Assembly: GCA_009731375.1 (NCBI GenBank)
Contig: BJOX01000216.1
Location: 11,566 to 75,565 of the forward strand
Reading direction: 5' to 3'
Length of the DNA stretch: 64,000 nucleotides
Origin: Paulinella micropora
Taxonomy: Eukaryota > Cercozoa > Imbricatea > Euglyphida
Part shown: in pieces, positions 52,970 to 63,977 of the stretch
How positions within the stretch are numbered: position 1 is the first letter of the stretch
How the letters are laid out: every line of letters starts with the position of its first letter
Position numbers and translations under genes: made by a program
The notes under the pieces: generated by a model
Databases searched by the model: none
Seen by the model: only the letters and a program-made list of their open reading frames with translations
Told to the model about the DNA's origin: nothing

Positions 52970-53632
52970 ATGACTGTGGGAGGAAAGCGACCGATGGGCT
53001 ATGCCTACATGGCGCAAAAAGAGACACCGTTCATGTATATCGGCCCACCTGATGAAGAAGTACCTGGCGACACGAGGAACGGAAAGGTGAACATAGCCGA
53101 CTTCAGGACTGTGTTTAACAACGCGCAGAGACCTGAGCTGCACTTCTGGATGTGGTTCTACAACATAAGGGTGACTCCGGACGATTGGGAGCACTGGGCG
53201 GTTGGACTCGAGGACAACGAGCCGTGTGACAAGGAGACGCCTATGCCGCCTGAGTGTGAAAACTGCAGTGTCACACAGGTCAAGGGGCAAAAGTGGTGCT
53301 CAAGATGTAAGATGGTAGCCTACTGTAACAAGGAGTGTCAAAAGATGGATTGGTCGAGACACAAGCCATTCTGTAACTGGACTCAAGGAGAAGGCAAAAA
53401 GACGTGGTTGCAGGCCGGGCATCGAAGTTCAACGGAAGCTCGTGGAATGGGACCTCACGGTTCGACGGTCACGAGGATGAAAGGAGACTTGGCGTACAAG
53501 AGATTGTTCAGATACTGCCATGTCGTCCCGCAAGAGGGAGAGCAGGCAAAGGCGCTGCAACCGCGGTACACTGATCTTCTGCTGCTGGCTGGACCACCTG
53601 AGGCGGCCAAGGAGTATCTGGACATCGGTTGA
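52970..53632 (+). CDS. MYND-type zinc finger segment of the second copia family
   Basis: ECENCSVTQVKGQKWCSRC, KMVAYCNKECQKMDWSRHKP and FCNW give a complete MYND pattern (C-x2-C, C-x2-C, C-x3-C, H-x3-C). An upstream part reads PPDEEVPGDTRNGKV and HFWMWFYNIRV. Bases ATGACTG at its start recur at the end of the gag of this family at 20.43 kb. About 270 bp to the next frame (53907) are not open in one frame. Confidence 0.85.
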   Translation: MTVGGKRPMGYAYMAQKETPFMYIGPPDEEVPGDTRNGKVNIADFRTVFNNAQRPELHFWMWFYNIRVTPDDWEHWAVGLEDNEPCDKETPMPPECENCSVTQVKGQKWCSRCKMVAYCNKECQKMDWSRHKPFCNWTQGEGKKTWLQAGHRSSTEARGMGPHGSTVTRMKGDLAYKRLFRYCHVVPQEGEQAKALQPRYTDLLLLAGPPEAAKEYLDIG

Positions 53633-53906
53633 GAATCATTGAAAGATGCGAAGGGACACGCGCAAACAGAAACGGAGCTCACCTTGCTACGTAACACTTT
53701 CCGTGGGTCTACCAACTGGACGCGCTGGAAGAGAGGAAGAGGGCGGCAATTGCACGTCTCCGCGCTGAAAGAAACACATCCACACCCGGGAGACAGGGTG
53801 GGAGGGTGGTGTTGAGGTACCTGGGGATGGGGGAGCGCTGAGGTTGAACGACGCGAGCGCGAACGAGCCTACAAGCGAAGCGAGAAGGGTGGGGCGATGA
53901 GAAGAT

Positions 53907-54959
53907 ATGAAGACTACCATCACGCTAGAACAAGGAGAAAATGCAAACCTTAGCGTTGACCCTGTGCCCAGGACTGGGGGACTCGATGAGGAGGAGAAAA
54001 AGCCACCGGGGACACTGCCTGGACAAGCAGGACACGACGGGGATGTTGACGAAAGTGGCCTGGAAATGAATCGAGGAGGATCGAACCTGGGGCCGGATGG
54101 TGGTGGAAAAGAACCTGCGGCTCACATGACGCACGGGGATGGTATGGGTGGTGCTCAAGACCCATATGCAGTCTACCTAGACTCCGAATCGGCTCAACAC
54201 ATGCTGCAGTTGGCTGACGCGCTAAATGAAGTGCTGGACGACGATCAATTGGTTGTCAGGGGCATCTCAGGAGTCTCGGCGACTGAGTCTAAAGGAAGCA
54301 CTTCATTTGTGGGTGTCAGCGGTGAAGGGAGCCCCCAAGAAGTGGAAATGAGTGAGGCGTATGTCTTACCTACACTGGATAGGACGCTGTTCTCGGCTGG
54401 GCGCCTTCAACGCGCAGGGTTCGCGATTGTTATGCAAGGTGCCAAATTCTTCGTTACTAAGAAGCAAATTGAGGTGGAAGAGCGGGACAAGGTGCTAATT
54501 GGTATCTTTGACGCCGAGTCATGTCAATATCAATTTACAACGCTGCAGCCACCGGGATGGAGAAAGAAGAAGAGAGAGAGCTGGCCTTACCCTGGATGCA
54601 ATCCTGCTTTCTGGTCAACGAGGATGAACCCTACTACGGAAGTGGATATGCGTGAGATCAACGATATATTCCACTTTGGAGAAACAATGGCAAGGCAGTT
54701 CCTAAAACAGAATGGATTGACTCCAAAGCACAAAGGGGGAGTGGTGAAATGCACTTGCAATGCGTGTGCGACAACTAAGATCAAGAAGCACGCTTCGTAC
54801 GTGGGGGCGTCCCTGACGCTATGCAATGAAGTTGGCGAAGATTGGAGTGCTGACGGGACGGGTCGGATTGCATTTCCGTTGTATGGGCAGACACCCTACT
54901 TCCCTGTTGTTCGTCGAGAATGTTTCAGGGTTCCTCAAAGGAAAGTGGAACCCCACTAG
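53907..54959 (+). pseudogene. copia protease and integrase N-terminus
   Basis: AVYLDSESAQHML takes the place of the protease D-S/T-G loop. SAGRLQRAGFAIVMQGAKFF is the flap-side region typical of copia proteases. Zinc-binding residues follow in HKGGVVKCTCNACATTK, and EDWSADGTGRIAF holds the first integrase Asp. A frame change near 54900 moves the reading to the next segment. Confidence 0.8.
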
Positions 54960-55607
54960 GGCCTCTGAGCCGGCATTACAGCAGCTGGTAGAGGTCCAAG
55001 TGTGGTCCAAAACACAAACGGGGAAATCAATGAAGCAATTTCGAACTGATAAGGAATGTATCGCCAAGTCTGTCAAGAGCTATTGGCGAGCATAGGTGTT
55101 GAGCAAAGGCTGCCCGTGCGAGAAGATCCCAACAAAGACGCCTACGCAGAGGCGGGAATAAAGATTGTGTTCTCATTGGCGGCTACGCTCCTTACTGCAA
55201 GGAGTATACCGGTTTACTTCCTGCCGTTGGCAGTAGACTACGCTATCTTCATACTCAACATGCAAGGCAGGGCAGGAGCTAAGGTATCGCGGCACGAAGC
55301 ATTCTACAAAAGACCTGCGCCGCACCACACTATCCTGAAACCGTTTGGCTGCCTATATGTATTCTACAAGGGAGGTAAGAAGGGACAAGAGAAGGGAGCA
55401 CCAGGTGTGTTCATGGGGGTCAACATGGAGGAGTCGTCCTACAAGGTGTGGAGCTACTACACTGGCAAGCTGGTGACTACGGTGGACATGGTCGTACAAG
55501 ACGCAAGCATTCATGGATGGCCTACCCTGTATCCGAAGGGAAGAATGGCTGAATCGAAGCAGCACCTGTTTCAGACCGCTACACCGACTTTGGAAAAAAG
55601 GAGATAA
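54900..55607 (+). pseudogene. copia integrase core and C-terminus
   Basis: FVENVSGFLKGKWNP, FRTDKECIAK (second Asp), then in the next frame DPNKDAYAEAGIKIVFS with the Glu that the fragment at 18.6 kb has lost. SRHEAFYKRPAPHHTILKPF shows what normally joins the two halves of the interrupted element. The end is GVFMGVNMEESSYKVWSYYT. Confidence 0.85.
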
Positions 55608-56848
55608 ATGTGACGGGTACACCAGTCAATTTTTCACCCAAAGTGAGCAACGACTGCTTAACGAACTGGAAGACGTTGTCAGGGAGGATAATGAGGACGG
55701 GAGCGACGTACCTGGGACGCCGTCTGACGAGGGAGTATCCGTTGCATCAGGTGGGGGACGAGAGGATGATTGTGGTGTCGTCACTCTTGTCACTTATGAG
55801 GAAGATGATGCTGGGAGTGATGATGTCGGTCGAAGGGAGCCACAACGTGAAGCTCGTGCCTCAGATGTAGCCCGTTCGCCTCGTTTTGCTTTGGGGAGAC
55901 ATGTGGGGCGATCGGAGGGACGCAGGGATGCGAGAGGGGTATCAGTGGCATGGACAGGTGCACCGGTCGATGAGTCGAACATCGTCGAAGGGCAGAGGGG
56001 TCGTTTGCCAACGAAGCCCTCTAACTTTAGCTCTGGAGCGTACCTAGTCTCAGTGCCGGTTCCTCATCGCGTAGCAACAGCGTCGGGGAGGTTCAACGCA
56101 TCGCGTTTTGCCGATATAGACAAGCACCTCAAGCTGGGAGCAATCGTCGAACGTCATGTGTCGGAGAAGCCCCCTGGCGAGCCGTTGGTCCCGATAAGAT
56201 TCGTCGACTTCGAGAAGAGGGAGACGGTGGACGGGCCAGCTGTTGACACCAAGTCACGTATTGCAGGATTGGGATTCAGACAGCCGTCGTGGCAATACGA
56301 CAAGGTGGATCTCCCCACATGCAGGGTGGAGATAGTCTGGTTGACATGTGCCCTGGCTGTCCTACAGGACATGGAAGTCTATGGAATGGATGAGGAAAGT
56401 GCTTTCCCTCAAGTCAAGCTGCGTGTTCCGGTGTGGCTTAAGCCTCCGACGGGCTACACGCCCCCTAACGTCGTATGGCAAGCGTTGGGTGGTGTCAACG
56501 GATTGAAGCCATCCGGACATATCTACTGGAACGACAGGGTGATACCAACGCAAAAGAATATGGGCTTTGCCCAGAGCGTCATCGAACCGGTGTTGCTTGG
56601 GCGAATCGATGAGCAGACAAAGAAGACGGAGATATTAGCATACCACGTCGATGACAACGTGCATGTTGCTGCATCTGAGGAGAGCCGTCGGGAGTACGTT
56701 GAGAAGCTCAACAGCGCATGGAGAAACGCAAAGGATTCAGGGAAGGTGAAGCAGTTTCTGTCCTTGGAATTTGAGATGAGTCGTGTTGGAGGATTCAGGG
56801 AAGGTGAAGCAGTTTCTGTTCTTGGAATTTGAGATGAGTCGTGTTGGG
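55608..56848 (+). pseudogene. copia linker and reverse transcriptase
   Basis: Acidic Ser/Arg linker, then FSSGAYLVSVPVPHRVATAS, VDTKSRIAGLGFRQPSWQYD, YGMDEESAFPQVKL (palm Asp) and LAYHVDDNVHVAAS (catalytic loop). A 58-bp tandem duplication at 56733-56848 shifts the frame and ends the reading. Confidence 0.85.
56733..56848. repeat. 58-bp tandem duplication inside copia RT
   Basis: Two direct copies of a 58-bp unit starting GGATTCAGGGAAGG, covering the KVKQFLSLEFEMSRVGG region. 58 is not a multiple of three, so it breaks the frame. It lies at the same RT motif as the 45-bp duplication at 12725. Confidence 0.9.
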
Positions 56849-57679
56849 GGAGAGACTACCATGACGATCCGGCAGAGAGAATACATCGCAACGTTGTTGG
56901 TGCGATTCAAGAGGAGCAACGGGCGTCAGTGGATGCCAGCCAAGACCCCTTGGCTGCCGGTAGGATCCAAGATGGAGCCGGCCATGCTTTGCGTACTCGC
57001 CGCAGGAGATTGTTGGAAGCTACGTGTGGCTGAAGGCCAGCGTTCCGGAGTCAGTCATGTCCCTGAGCGTAATCGCGGAGTACCAGTCAGACCGTGAAAA
57101 GTTCGACTACCGGGCGGCTGAGCAGCTGCTGCGCTTCTTCATGTATGTCAAGGATAGGGGAGTAAAGTTCTCGTCCAGTGGTAATCGAACGTTGGAAGCC
57201 GACTCCGATTCGTCGCTGGGCAATAGCAGCAAGATGTACTCCCGGACGGGTGGAGTGGTGTTCTTGGCCGGTGGACAGGTCACGGTGCGGGCTACCGCCC
57301 AGAAGCATCTGGCGACGGGGACACACGAGAGCGAGACCTACGCAGCATCGGAGGTACTCCATGACGTGGAGTCAGTGCGCAATGTGATCAAGTCGTGTCT
57401 GATGGCAACCCTTTGAAAAGTGAGCTGATGGCAACGCCAAAGATGAATGTGGACAACCAGGCCACAGTCTGTACTGCACCCAACTCAGTGTTTGGAAAGA
57501 AGCTCCGGCACATCGCGCTGCGTCACAACCATACCACGGAGGCGATAAGGAAGGGGGAGGTCATTATGAACTGGGTACCTTCAGAGCAGAACCGTGCTGA
57601 TATCTTATCCAAGCGGTTTGAAAGCCCTTCTCTTTTCAAGAAAGGGGCTGACAGTCTATCAGGCAATGCGGCCAAATAA
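56849..57679 (+). pseudogene. copia RT C-terminus and RNase H
   Basis: TTMTIRQREYIATLLVRFKR, KASVPESVMSLSVIAEYQSD, then RNase H with LEADSDSSLG, ESETYAASE, NVDNQATVCTAPNS and VPSEQNRADILSKRF. Two further frame changes near 57024 and 57400. A polypurine tract (AGGGGGAGC, 57743-57751) follows. Confidence 0.85.
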
Positions 57680-57751
57680 GACACTTAGTAGTAAGTATGA
57701 TAACTCCAGACTCAGTTCAAGGAAATCACTGCCTCTGAAATTAGGGGGAGC

Positions 57752-58039
57752 TTTACAACCAGATAGCTGTTAGAATAATTTCTGGCGGCAGTTACGCTTG
57801 TAATTACTTTCGTTAGGACTGATATAGATTACCAAGTTAGTCTGGTCTGGACAATAAGAATTAATGATTGGGTGTAACAGTAAAATTACTCAAGTCAGCC
57901 AGCCATGCGCTTTACTAAACCAGTGCTCTGTTTGGCGGTAAAAGTTGTTACTCAATCAACCCTCATAATCTGATCAACTGCGATCTACTGAAGTCATCCG
58001 GCTCTAACCGACCTGTCAACTTAGCAACCGGATATTATA
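57752..58039 (+). repeat. 3' LTR of the second MYND copia family
   Basis: 288 bp almost identical to 18975-19264, placed right after RNase H and the polypurine tract. Immediately after it, integrase sequence of another copia (MLHPFGCC) starts. Confidence 0.9.
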
Positions 58040-60339
58040 CCCTCACTACTCCATGCTACATCCCTTTGGCTGCTGCCTGTGAGTAATCTACAAAGAAGTG
58101 GAAAAGGGGCAGGAGAGGGGGGAGCCAGGGGTGTTTATGGGAGTCAACGTGGAGCAGTCTGCGTATGTGGTCTGGAGTTTTTACGACAAGAAGATCAAAG
58201 TGACAGCAGACATCATGGTGAGAGATCACACAACGCATGGGTGGCCAACACTGTACCCAGGAAGCAGAATGGCAGCGTCATCCCAACATTTGTTTCACAG
58301 CTCCAACGTCGCACGGGAAAAAAAGTGGCAAAAGTGACGAACATCCCGGAAAATTTTTCACCGACGACGAGTGGCTCGTGATTCAACGTCTGGCAAACGA
58401 AGTCGGCGAACTGCAACGGGAAGTGAAGGATACGGAAACCAGTGCGTTGCCGACAGAAGGGACGGACCAGGGTGTCGATGGTGGAGGAGCTGGCGTTGTC
58501 AGGTTGGTTCAAGGGGAGGATGAGCTGCCTAACGGGTGTCATGTGGCTGCTGCTCAGGGAGGTGGAAGTAGAGCTGAAAGCAAGAGGAATGCTGCCAACC
58601 CTGTTGCTCCTAGGGTAGAAAACAAAAGGAATAGGAATGGGTGCCTGTTAATTGGAATGGGGCAGCTATAACCGCTACCAACATAGTCTCTCAGCCTCGT
58701 AACAGAGAGAGAAATAGGCCGAGCAATTTCAGATCAGGGGCGTTTCTAGTGACCATACCAGTTCCGTATCGCGAGGCGACTGTGTCTGGCAGGTTCAATG
58801 AGTCTAGGTTTGCGGACATAGACAAACACCTGAAGCTTAGTGCAATAGTTCAGCGTCACATCTCTGAGAAGCCGAGCCTCTTGTGCCGACGAGGTTTGTT
58901 GATTTTGAGAAGAGAGAGACAGCAGATGGACCGATGATGGAGGCAAAGTCGAGAATAGCTGGCATAGGGTTCTTGCAACCGTCATGGCAGTATGATAAAG
59001 GTCGATCTACCAACTTGCAGGGTGGAGACAGTTTGGCTGACGTGTGCTTTGGCAGTCCTACAGGAGATGGACATTTTCAGCGTTGATGAGGAGAGTGCTT
59101 TTCGGAACGTCAGGCTTCGCATCCCGGTATGGTTGCGTCCTCCAGCAGGGTATGTGCCTCCTAATACGGTGTGGGAGGCAGTAGGAGGCGTAAACGGTCT
59201 TAAGTCATCTGGTCATGTGTATTGGAACGACAGGGTGGTTCCAACGCAGAAGAAGCTGGGTTTCCAACAAAGCATAGTTGATCCGGTGGTGTTTGCAGGG
59301 GTAGATGAAGAGGCCAACAAGACGGAGGTGCTCACGTACCACGTAGATGACAGTATTAATGCTGCGGCTTCAAAGTGCAGCAGGGAGATGTATGTCAAGG
59401 AGCTCAACAGTGAGTGGGGGAATGTCAAAGACCTTGGGCTTGTGAAGGAGTTTCTTTCGATTGAGTTTGAGCTTAAAAGAGTCAATGGAGTGTACTCAAT
59501 CACTCTATTCCAGAGGCAGTATATAGACACGTTGCTGCAGCGATTCAAGAGGAACGATCATACGCCAGTGGATGCCTGCTAAGACGCCTTGGCTGCCGGA
59601 AGGGTCAAAGATGGTGCCGGCTATGGTTGAGTACGACCCGCAAGAGATAGTGGGGAGCTACTATATCTACCTTAAGGCAAGTGTACCGGAGGCGGTTGCG
59701 GCGATTGCGTCTATGGCTGAGCATCAAGCAAGTAGAGAAAAGTTCGACTACTGCAGAGCGGAACAGCTGTTGCGTTACTTTGTGTATGTAAGAAACAGAG
59801 GCGTAAGGTTTGCGTCTAACGGCAATAGAAGGTTGGAGGCGGACTCTGACTCGTCACTTGGAAATGATGAAAAGATGTATTCAAAGACGGGTGGGGTAGT
59901 GTTTTTGGCAGGCCCAGTGTCGGTCAGGTCGACGACCCAAAAGCACTTAGCAACAGGAACGCAAGAAAGTGAGACGTATGCGGCGTCTGAGGTCTTGCAT
60001 GATTTAGAAGCGGTGAGGCATGTGTTGCGGTCTTTGCCATGGTCTGATGGTAACCCGCTCAAGAAGGAGCTCAGCGAGATGCCAATACTCAGAGTTGACA
60101 ACCAGGCAACAGTCAGCACGGCACCAAACTCAGTGTTCGCAAAGCGGCTCAGGCACATAGCGCTCAGTCACTATCATCTCAGAGGCGATACGGAAGGGGG
60201 AGGTGATGGTCAAGTGGGTGCCGTCCGAAGAGAACAGGGCGGACATACTGTCGAAGAAGATCGCCAGCCCTTCGGTATTCAAGCGTGGAGAGGATCGGTT
60301 AACAGGGCACTCTGTTTGACTCTTTCTACATGGGTATGA
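58040..60339 (+). pseudogene. copia integrase C-terminus, RT and RNase H (interrupted element, downstream half)
   Basis: Begins inside integrase (SMLHPFGCCL, GVFMGVNVEQSAYVVWSFYD), then RT (FRSGAFLVTIPVPYREATVS, FSVDEESAFRNVRL, LTYHVDDSINAAAS) and RNase H (LEADSDSSLGNDEK, SETYAASE, VDNQATVSTAPNS). At least five frame changes. RT is about as similar to the neighbouring MYND family as its LTR pattern suggests. The upstream half is probably 18562-18974. Confidence 0.85.
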
Positions 60340-60404
60340 GATGGAGTTGATAGTTAGTATTACAAGTAGATTGTATTCTGACGTCCTAATGAAGTAGGGG
60401 GAGC

Positions 60405-60700
60405 TTTATACCAATTTCTTTGCTAGAATAGAATTGGTATTTATAATTCAATAGGCAGTATTAATTTTATAATTGAGGACTGAGAAATTTATTGTTAGGA
60501 CTGACAGTGATCACTGGACTTGAATTATTATGTTTAGACTGGTCATGTTAATTGTAGTATTCAGGTCAGGACACGCGCTTTCAGATCGCGCCACTTTTGT
60601 ACCTCAATCTGTGTTTACTAAATTATCTCAGATTTGCCAAACTAAGCGAGTCACAAAGTGCTCCGGTCTTCAACACCGTTCTTGTCAAAGTATTAATATA
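60405..60700 (+). repeat. probable 3' LTR of the interrupted copia
   Basis: Follows a polypurine tract (TAGGGGGAGC, 60395-60404). Starts TTTATACC and, by analogy with the related LTR, ends at TATTAATATA, where gypsy sequence begins. No second copy is in the window. Confidence 0.55.
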
Positions 60701-61428
60701 AAGACCGGGCCCGCGCCCTCCTCGGGGCCCCGTGCCTGTCCCCCCCCCTGGCCCTGTCCGTTCCCGGGTTTACCACTATCGGGTTCCTTATCCGTCCCCA
60801 ACTTAGGAGGGTCCTGAAACTCCCTCTTGTTCCTGACGAGCGCTTCCTGGAGCGTCTCGTTCTCCATGAGGAAAGGATCATACTTGATGAGGCGTCGAAC
60901 ATTTACAATCTTGTTCTCCCCCCTGCCTCTTATCCGATACTTAAAAGGCCCCGTTTGTTACACTACCTGACAAGGCCCCTTCCAGTGCACAAACATCTTA
61001 GAAGAGATGCCTTTCGGTACCTGTGGGTAATACAACATGACAATGTCCCCTGGCTTATACGTCACCATGGACAAGTCCTGCTCCAAGGGCTCCTTGCTCA
61101 GCTTGCGGGCCTGCTCCGCTAGCCTTGCTTGCCTTACCGCTTGCATCGCCTCCATGGAGACTCGCATACGGACCCCCCAGAGCTCGTCCTCATCCATCAT
61201 AAGCCCAGGCCCATCCTGGTAAACAAAGTGTTGAGGCATCACCGGCTCCTGTCCAAATACCACCTGATACGGGGATCTACATTCCGCCCCCGCCCCAAGG
61301 GCTTTCGATGGTATCGCATTCGTTGCGAATACAAAACTCGGGACCACCTCTCTCCACAAGAGTTGATTCTTCTTGCAGTAGGCCCTTAGAGCCGACTTCG
61401 GCGGTCTGTGGACCCGCTCAATTGCCAT
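60701..61428 (-). pseudogene. gypsy integrase C-terminal region and tail
   Basis: ERVHRPPKSALRAYCKKNQL, GAECRSPYQVVFGQEPVMPQ and a GPF-like KPGDIVMLYYPQVPKG, then MFVHWKGPCQVV. A stop at 60958 interrupts, after which the frame continues (RIRGRGENKIVNVRRLIKYD) to a Gly/Gln-rich tail. No chromodomain recognised. Confidence 0.8.
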
Positions 61429-62738
61429 TTGCCCTCGAGTTGTATGGCGTTACATACTGCCAGTGAACCCCGTAGAACTTCGCGAGCATTTCCATGAGCT
61501 CGTTGTCAAAGGCCGGCCCCTTATCCGAGCAGATCGTTCTGGGGACCCCTACCACACACAGGACTCGATCGATCAGTTTCCTGGCTGTCGTCTCCGCCGT
61601 TGTGTCTGGCACTGGGATCGCCCACACGTAATTGCTTGCCCTGTCGATGACCGTCAACAAGAATTTATCCTTCGCCGGCCCCACCAGCGGCAACGGCCCC
61701 ACGTGGTCTACATGCAGGAACTCAAAGAGCCTTTCCAGCAATGTAAATTTACCCACCGGGATCTTTCCCTCCACCGGGAGCTTCTTGTTCATCAGACAGG
61801 TCGTACAGCCCCTGACTCTTTCCTTTATAAACCGATCCATCCCCTCCCTAAAGAACCTCCTTTTGATAATCCACTTCGTCCTCTGCATCCCCGGGTGATT
61901 AACCAACGGGACCACGTGCAACGCCACGTAAATCATCTGTCTCAGTTTGGCCGGGACCCATAAAACCCACCTCTCCGGGTTATTGGCCGTCTCTGCCGCC
62001 TTACCTTTGTACCATAAGAGGCCATCCCGCCATGCCAAAGTCTTGAGCTGTGTCCAGATTTTGTCCGTCAGCAACAGCTCATCCCCGCCAAGAAGTACTG
62101 GATCAAGTCCTTGTACTCCTCGTCGGCTCTCTGGCATGCCTCTACAGATGCAATGCGCACTGTACCGTCCTCTACCTGGACTCCCTCAAAAAGCCTGGAA
62201 TCCGGCCCAACTCCTCCGAAGCCGCCAACGGCTCGACTGAGGTTTCCTCTGCCTCGAGGGCCGTCTCCACGCCCGGGTCTTCCACGTAGGTGCGGACAGC
62301 CGGTGCCGCATGTGCCTGGCAACAGTAGCACTCATGCTCCGCCTCATCCCCATCCTGCATCGCGGCCTTATCTGCCTCGTATTCCTTAAGGCGTTGCATG
62401 GCCTCCTCCGCAAAGTGCTCGTCACAGCACTCCGCTCGGCCTACGTCCCGTTCCAACTGAGCCGTCATGACTCTTCTGTATTCCGCCCTCTTAGCTTCCA
62501 CCAGCTTAGGCTCCTTCCGGCTAGACCCCGGGTGAGCCTTATTGGCATAGAAGATCATATTCGCCGGCAAGACATCCTTCATGTCCTTCCTCAGCGCCAA
62601 GTCCTCAAACTCGTCCATCTGCTGCATAGCAGCCAGACAAGCGGATGGTGTAGAGTAATTGACCCTAGATAAAGAGTCAGCGACAATGTTCTTATTGATG
62701 GGCAGATATTTGACGGTGAAGTCATAGCACGATAGCAA
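61418..62738 (-). pseudogene. gypsy integrase and RNase H-integrase linker
   Basis: H2C2 zinc finger (FIKERVRGCTTCLMNKKLPV), catalytic Asp in FLHVDHVGPLPL, Asp in TICSDKGPAFDNE, then PYNSRANGN just before the third residue. The linker 62172-62738 starts YDFTVKYLPINKNIVADSLS (end of RNase H) and contains a Cys/His-rich HECYCCQAHAAP. A frame change lies near 62100. Confidence 0.85.
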
Positions 62739-63977
62739 AAACCTGCCATCTGGCCAACCGGCCCGTGCAATCCTTCGTCATTAACCATATAAGGTTCTGA
62801 TAATCCGTCCTTACTACTATATCCCGTGACCCCCACAAGTACTCCCTGAGCCTTACGAAGGACCAGACCACCGCCAAGGCTTCCCTCTGCCTTGTACAGT
62901 AGTTCTGTTTGGCCTTATTGAGCTTCCGGCTCAAATACATAATCTGCCTCAGGACTCCGTGACTATCGTACTGCTGTAGGACCGCCCCGATCGCGTACTT
63001 AGACGCATCGGTGTCCAGCACATACTGTTTGTCCACATCCGGCATCATTAGGATGCAGTCCTTATTGAACTGGGATCACGAGTTAACATTTCCTTAATGA
63101 ACTCGAACGTCTCCTCCTGTTTAGGCGTCCATTCCCTCATATCGCCTTTCAAGTACAGCTTCCGCAACGGCTTAACCGTCTCCGACCAAATCGGAAAGAA
63201 CTGACTATAATATTGCGCCAACGCAATAAAGAAGAATAGCTCCGACCGCGTCTGAGGCCGCTTAATGCCCTCCACAGCCTCCCACTTCTTATCCACGATC
63301 GCAACCGTCCCGTTCGATATATCATATCCTAAGTACGTTACCGGTCGGGTGGCAAACTGGCACTTGTCCAAGTTCACCTTGAGACCAACTCTCTCACCCG
63401 TCGGAAAACGTCCTGGATGTGGACCAGATGTTCCTCCATGGTAGTGGATAGATAATAATATCATCTATGTAACAGAAAGCATAGTCCTCTGCCCATATTT
63501 CTCCATAAACCCACCTGCTCTTCCATCCTCAAACTGTCGACCAAGCATTTTCTGCATTGCTGCCTGAAATATGCCCGGCGAGTTCCTCAGACCCATCGGC
63601 AATACCTTCCACTGGTATAGCGTCATGCCCACTACAAACGCGGTAAGCCACCTGTTCTTCTTACTGAGCGGGATCTGCCAGAACCCATTTTTCAAATCCA
63701 ACACCGAGTAATATTTCGCGTGTTTTAACTTGCGCATACAATCATCAATCTTAGGCAGCGGGTACCGCTCACCCTCGATGATTTTGTTCACCCGATAAAA
63801 ATTCACACAAAATCTCAGTGCTCCATCCGGCTTCGGAACAATCCGTACATGAGACGAAATCGGGGAGTCCGAAAACTCCGTGAAATCATCCGCCTGTAGC
63901 TCCTCTGCCTTCTCCTGGGCAATGCTCTCCTCCTTGCGGCCTAGACTAGACCTCCTAGAGGCATGCGTGATATTCAT
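62722..63977 (-). pseudogene. gypsy reverse transcriptase and RNase H
   Basis: RT: NFYRVNKIIEGERYPLPKID, YYSVLDLKNGFWQIPL (palm Asp), KVLPMGLRNSPGIFQAAMQK and, in another frame near 63460, FCYIDDIIIY (catalytic YIDD). Then KCQFATRPVTYLGYDIS. RNase H: YVLDTDASKYAIGAVLQQY, QREALAVVWS, VVRTDYQNLIWLM. The element's 5' part lies beyond the window end. Frame changes near 63465 and 63048. Confidence 0.9.
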
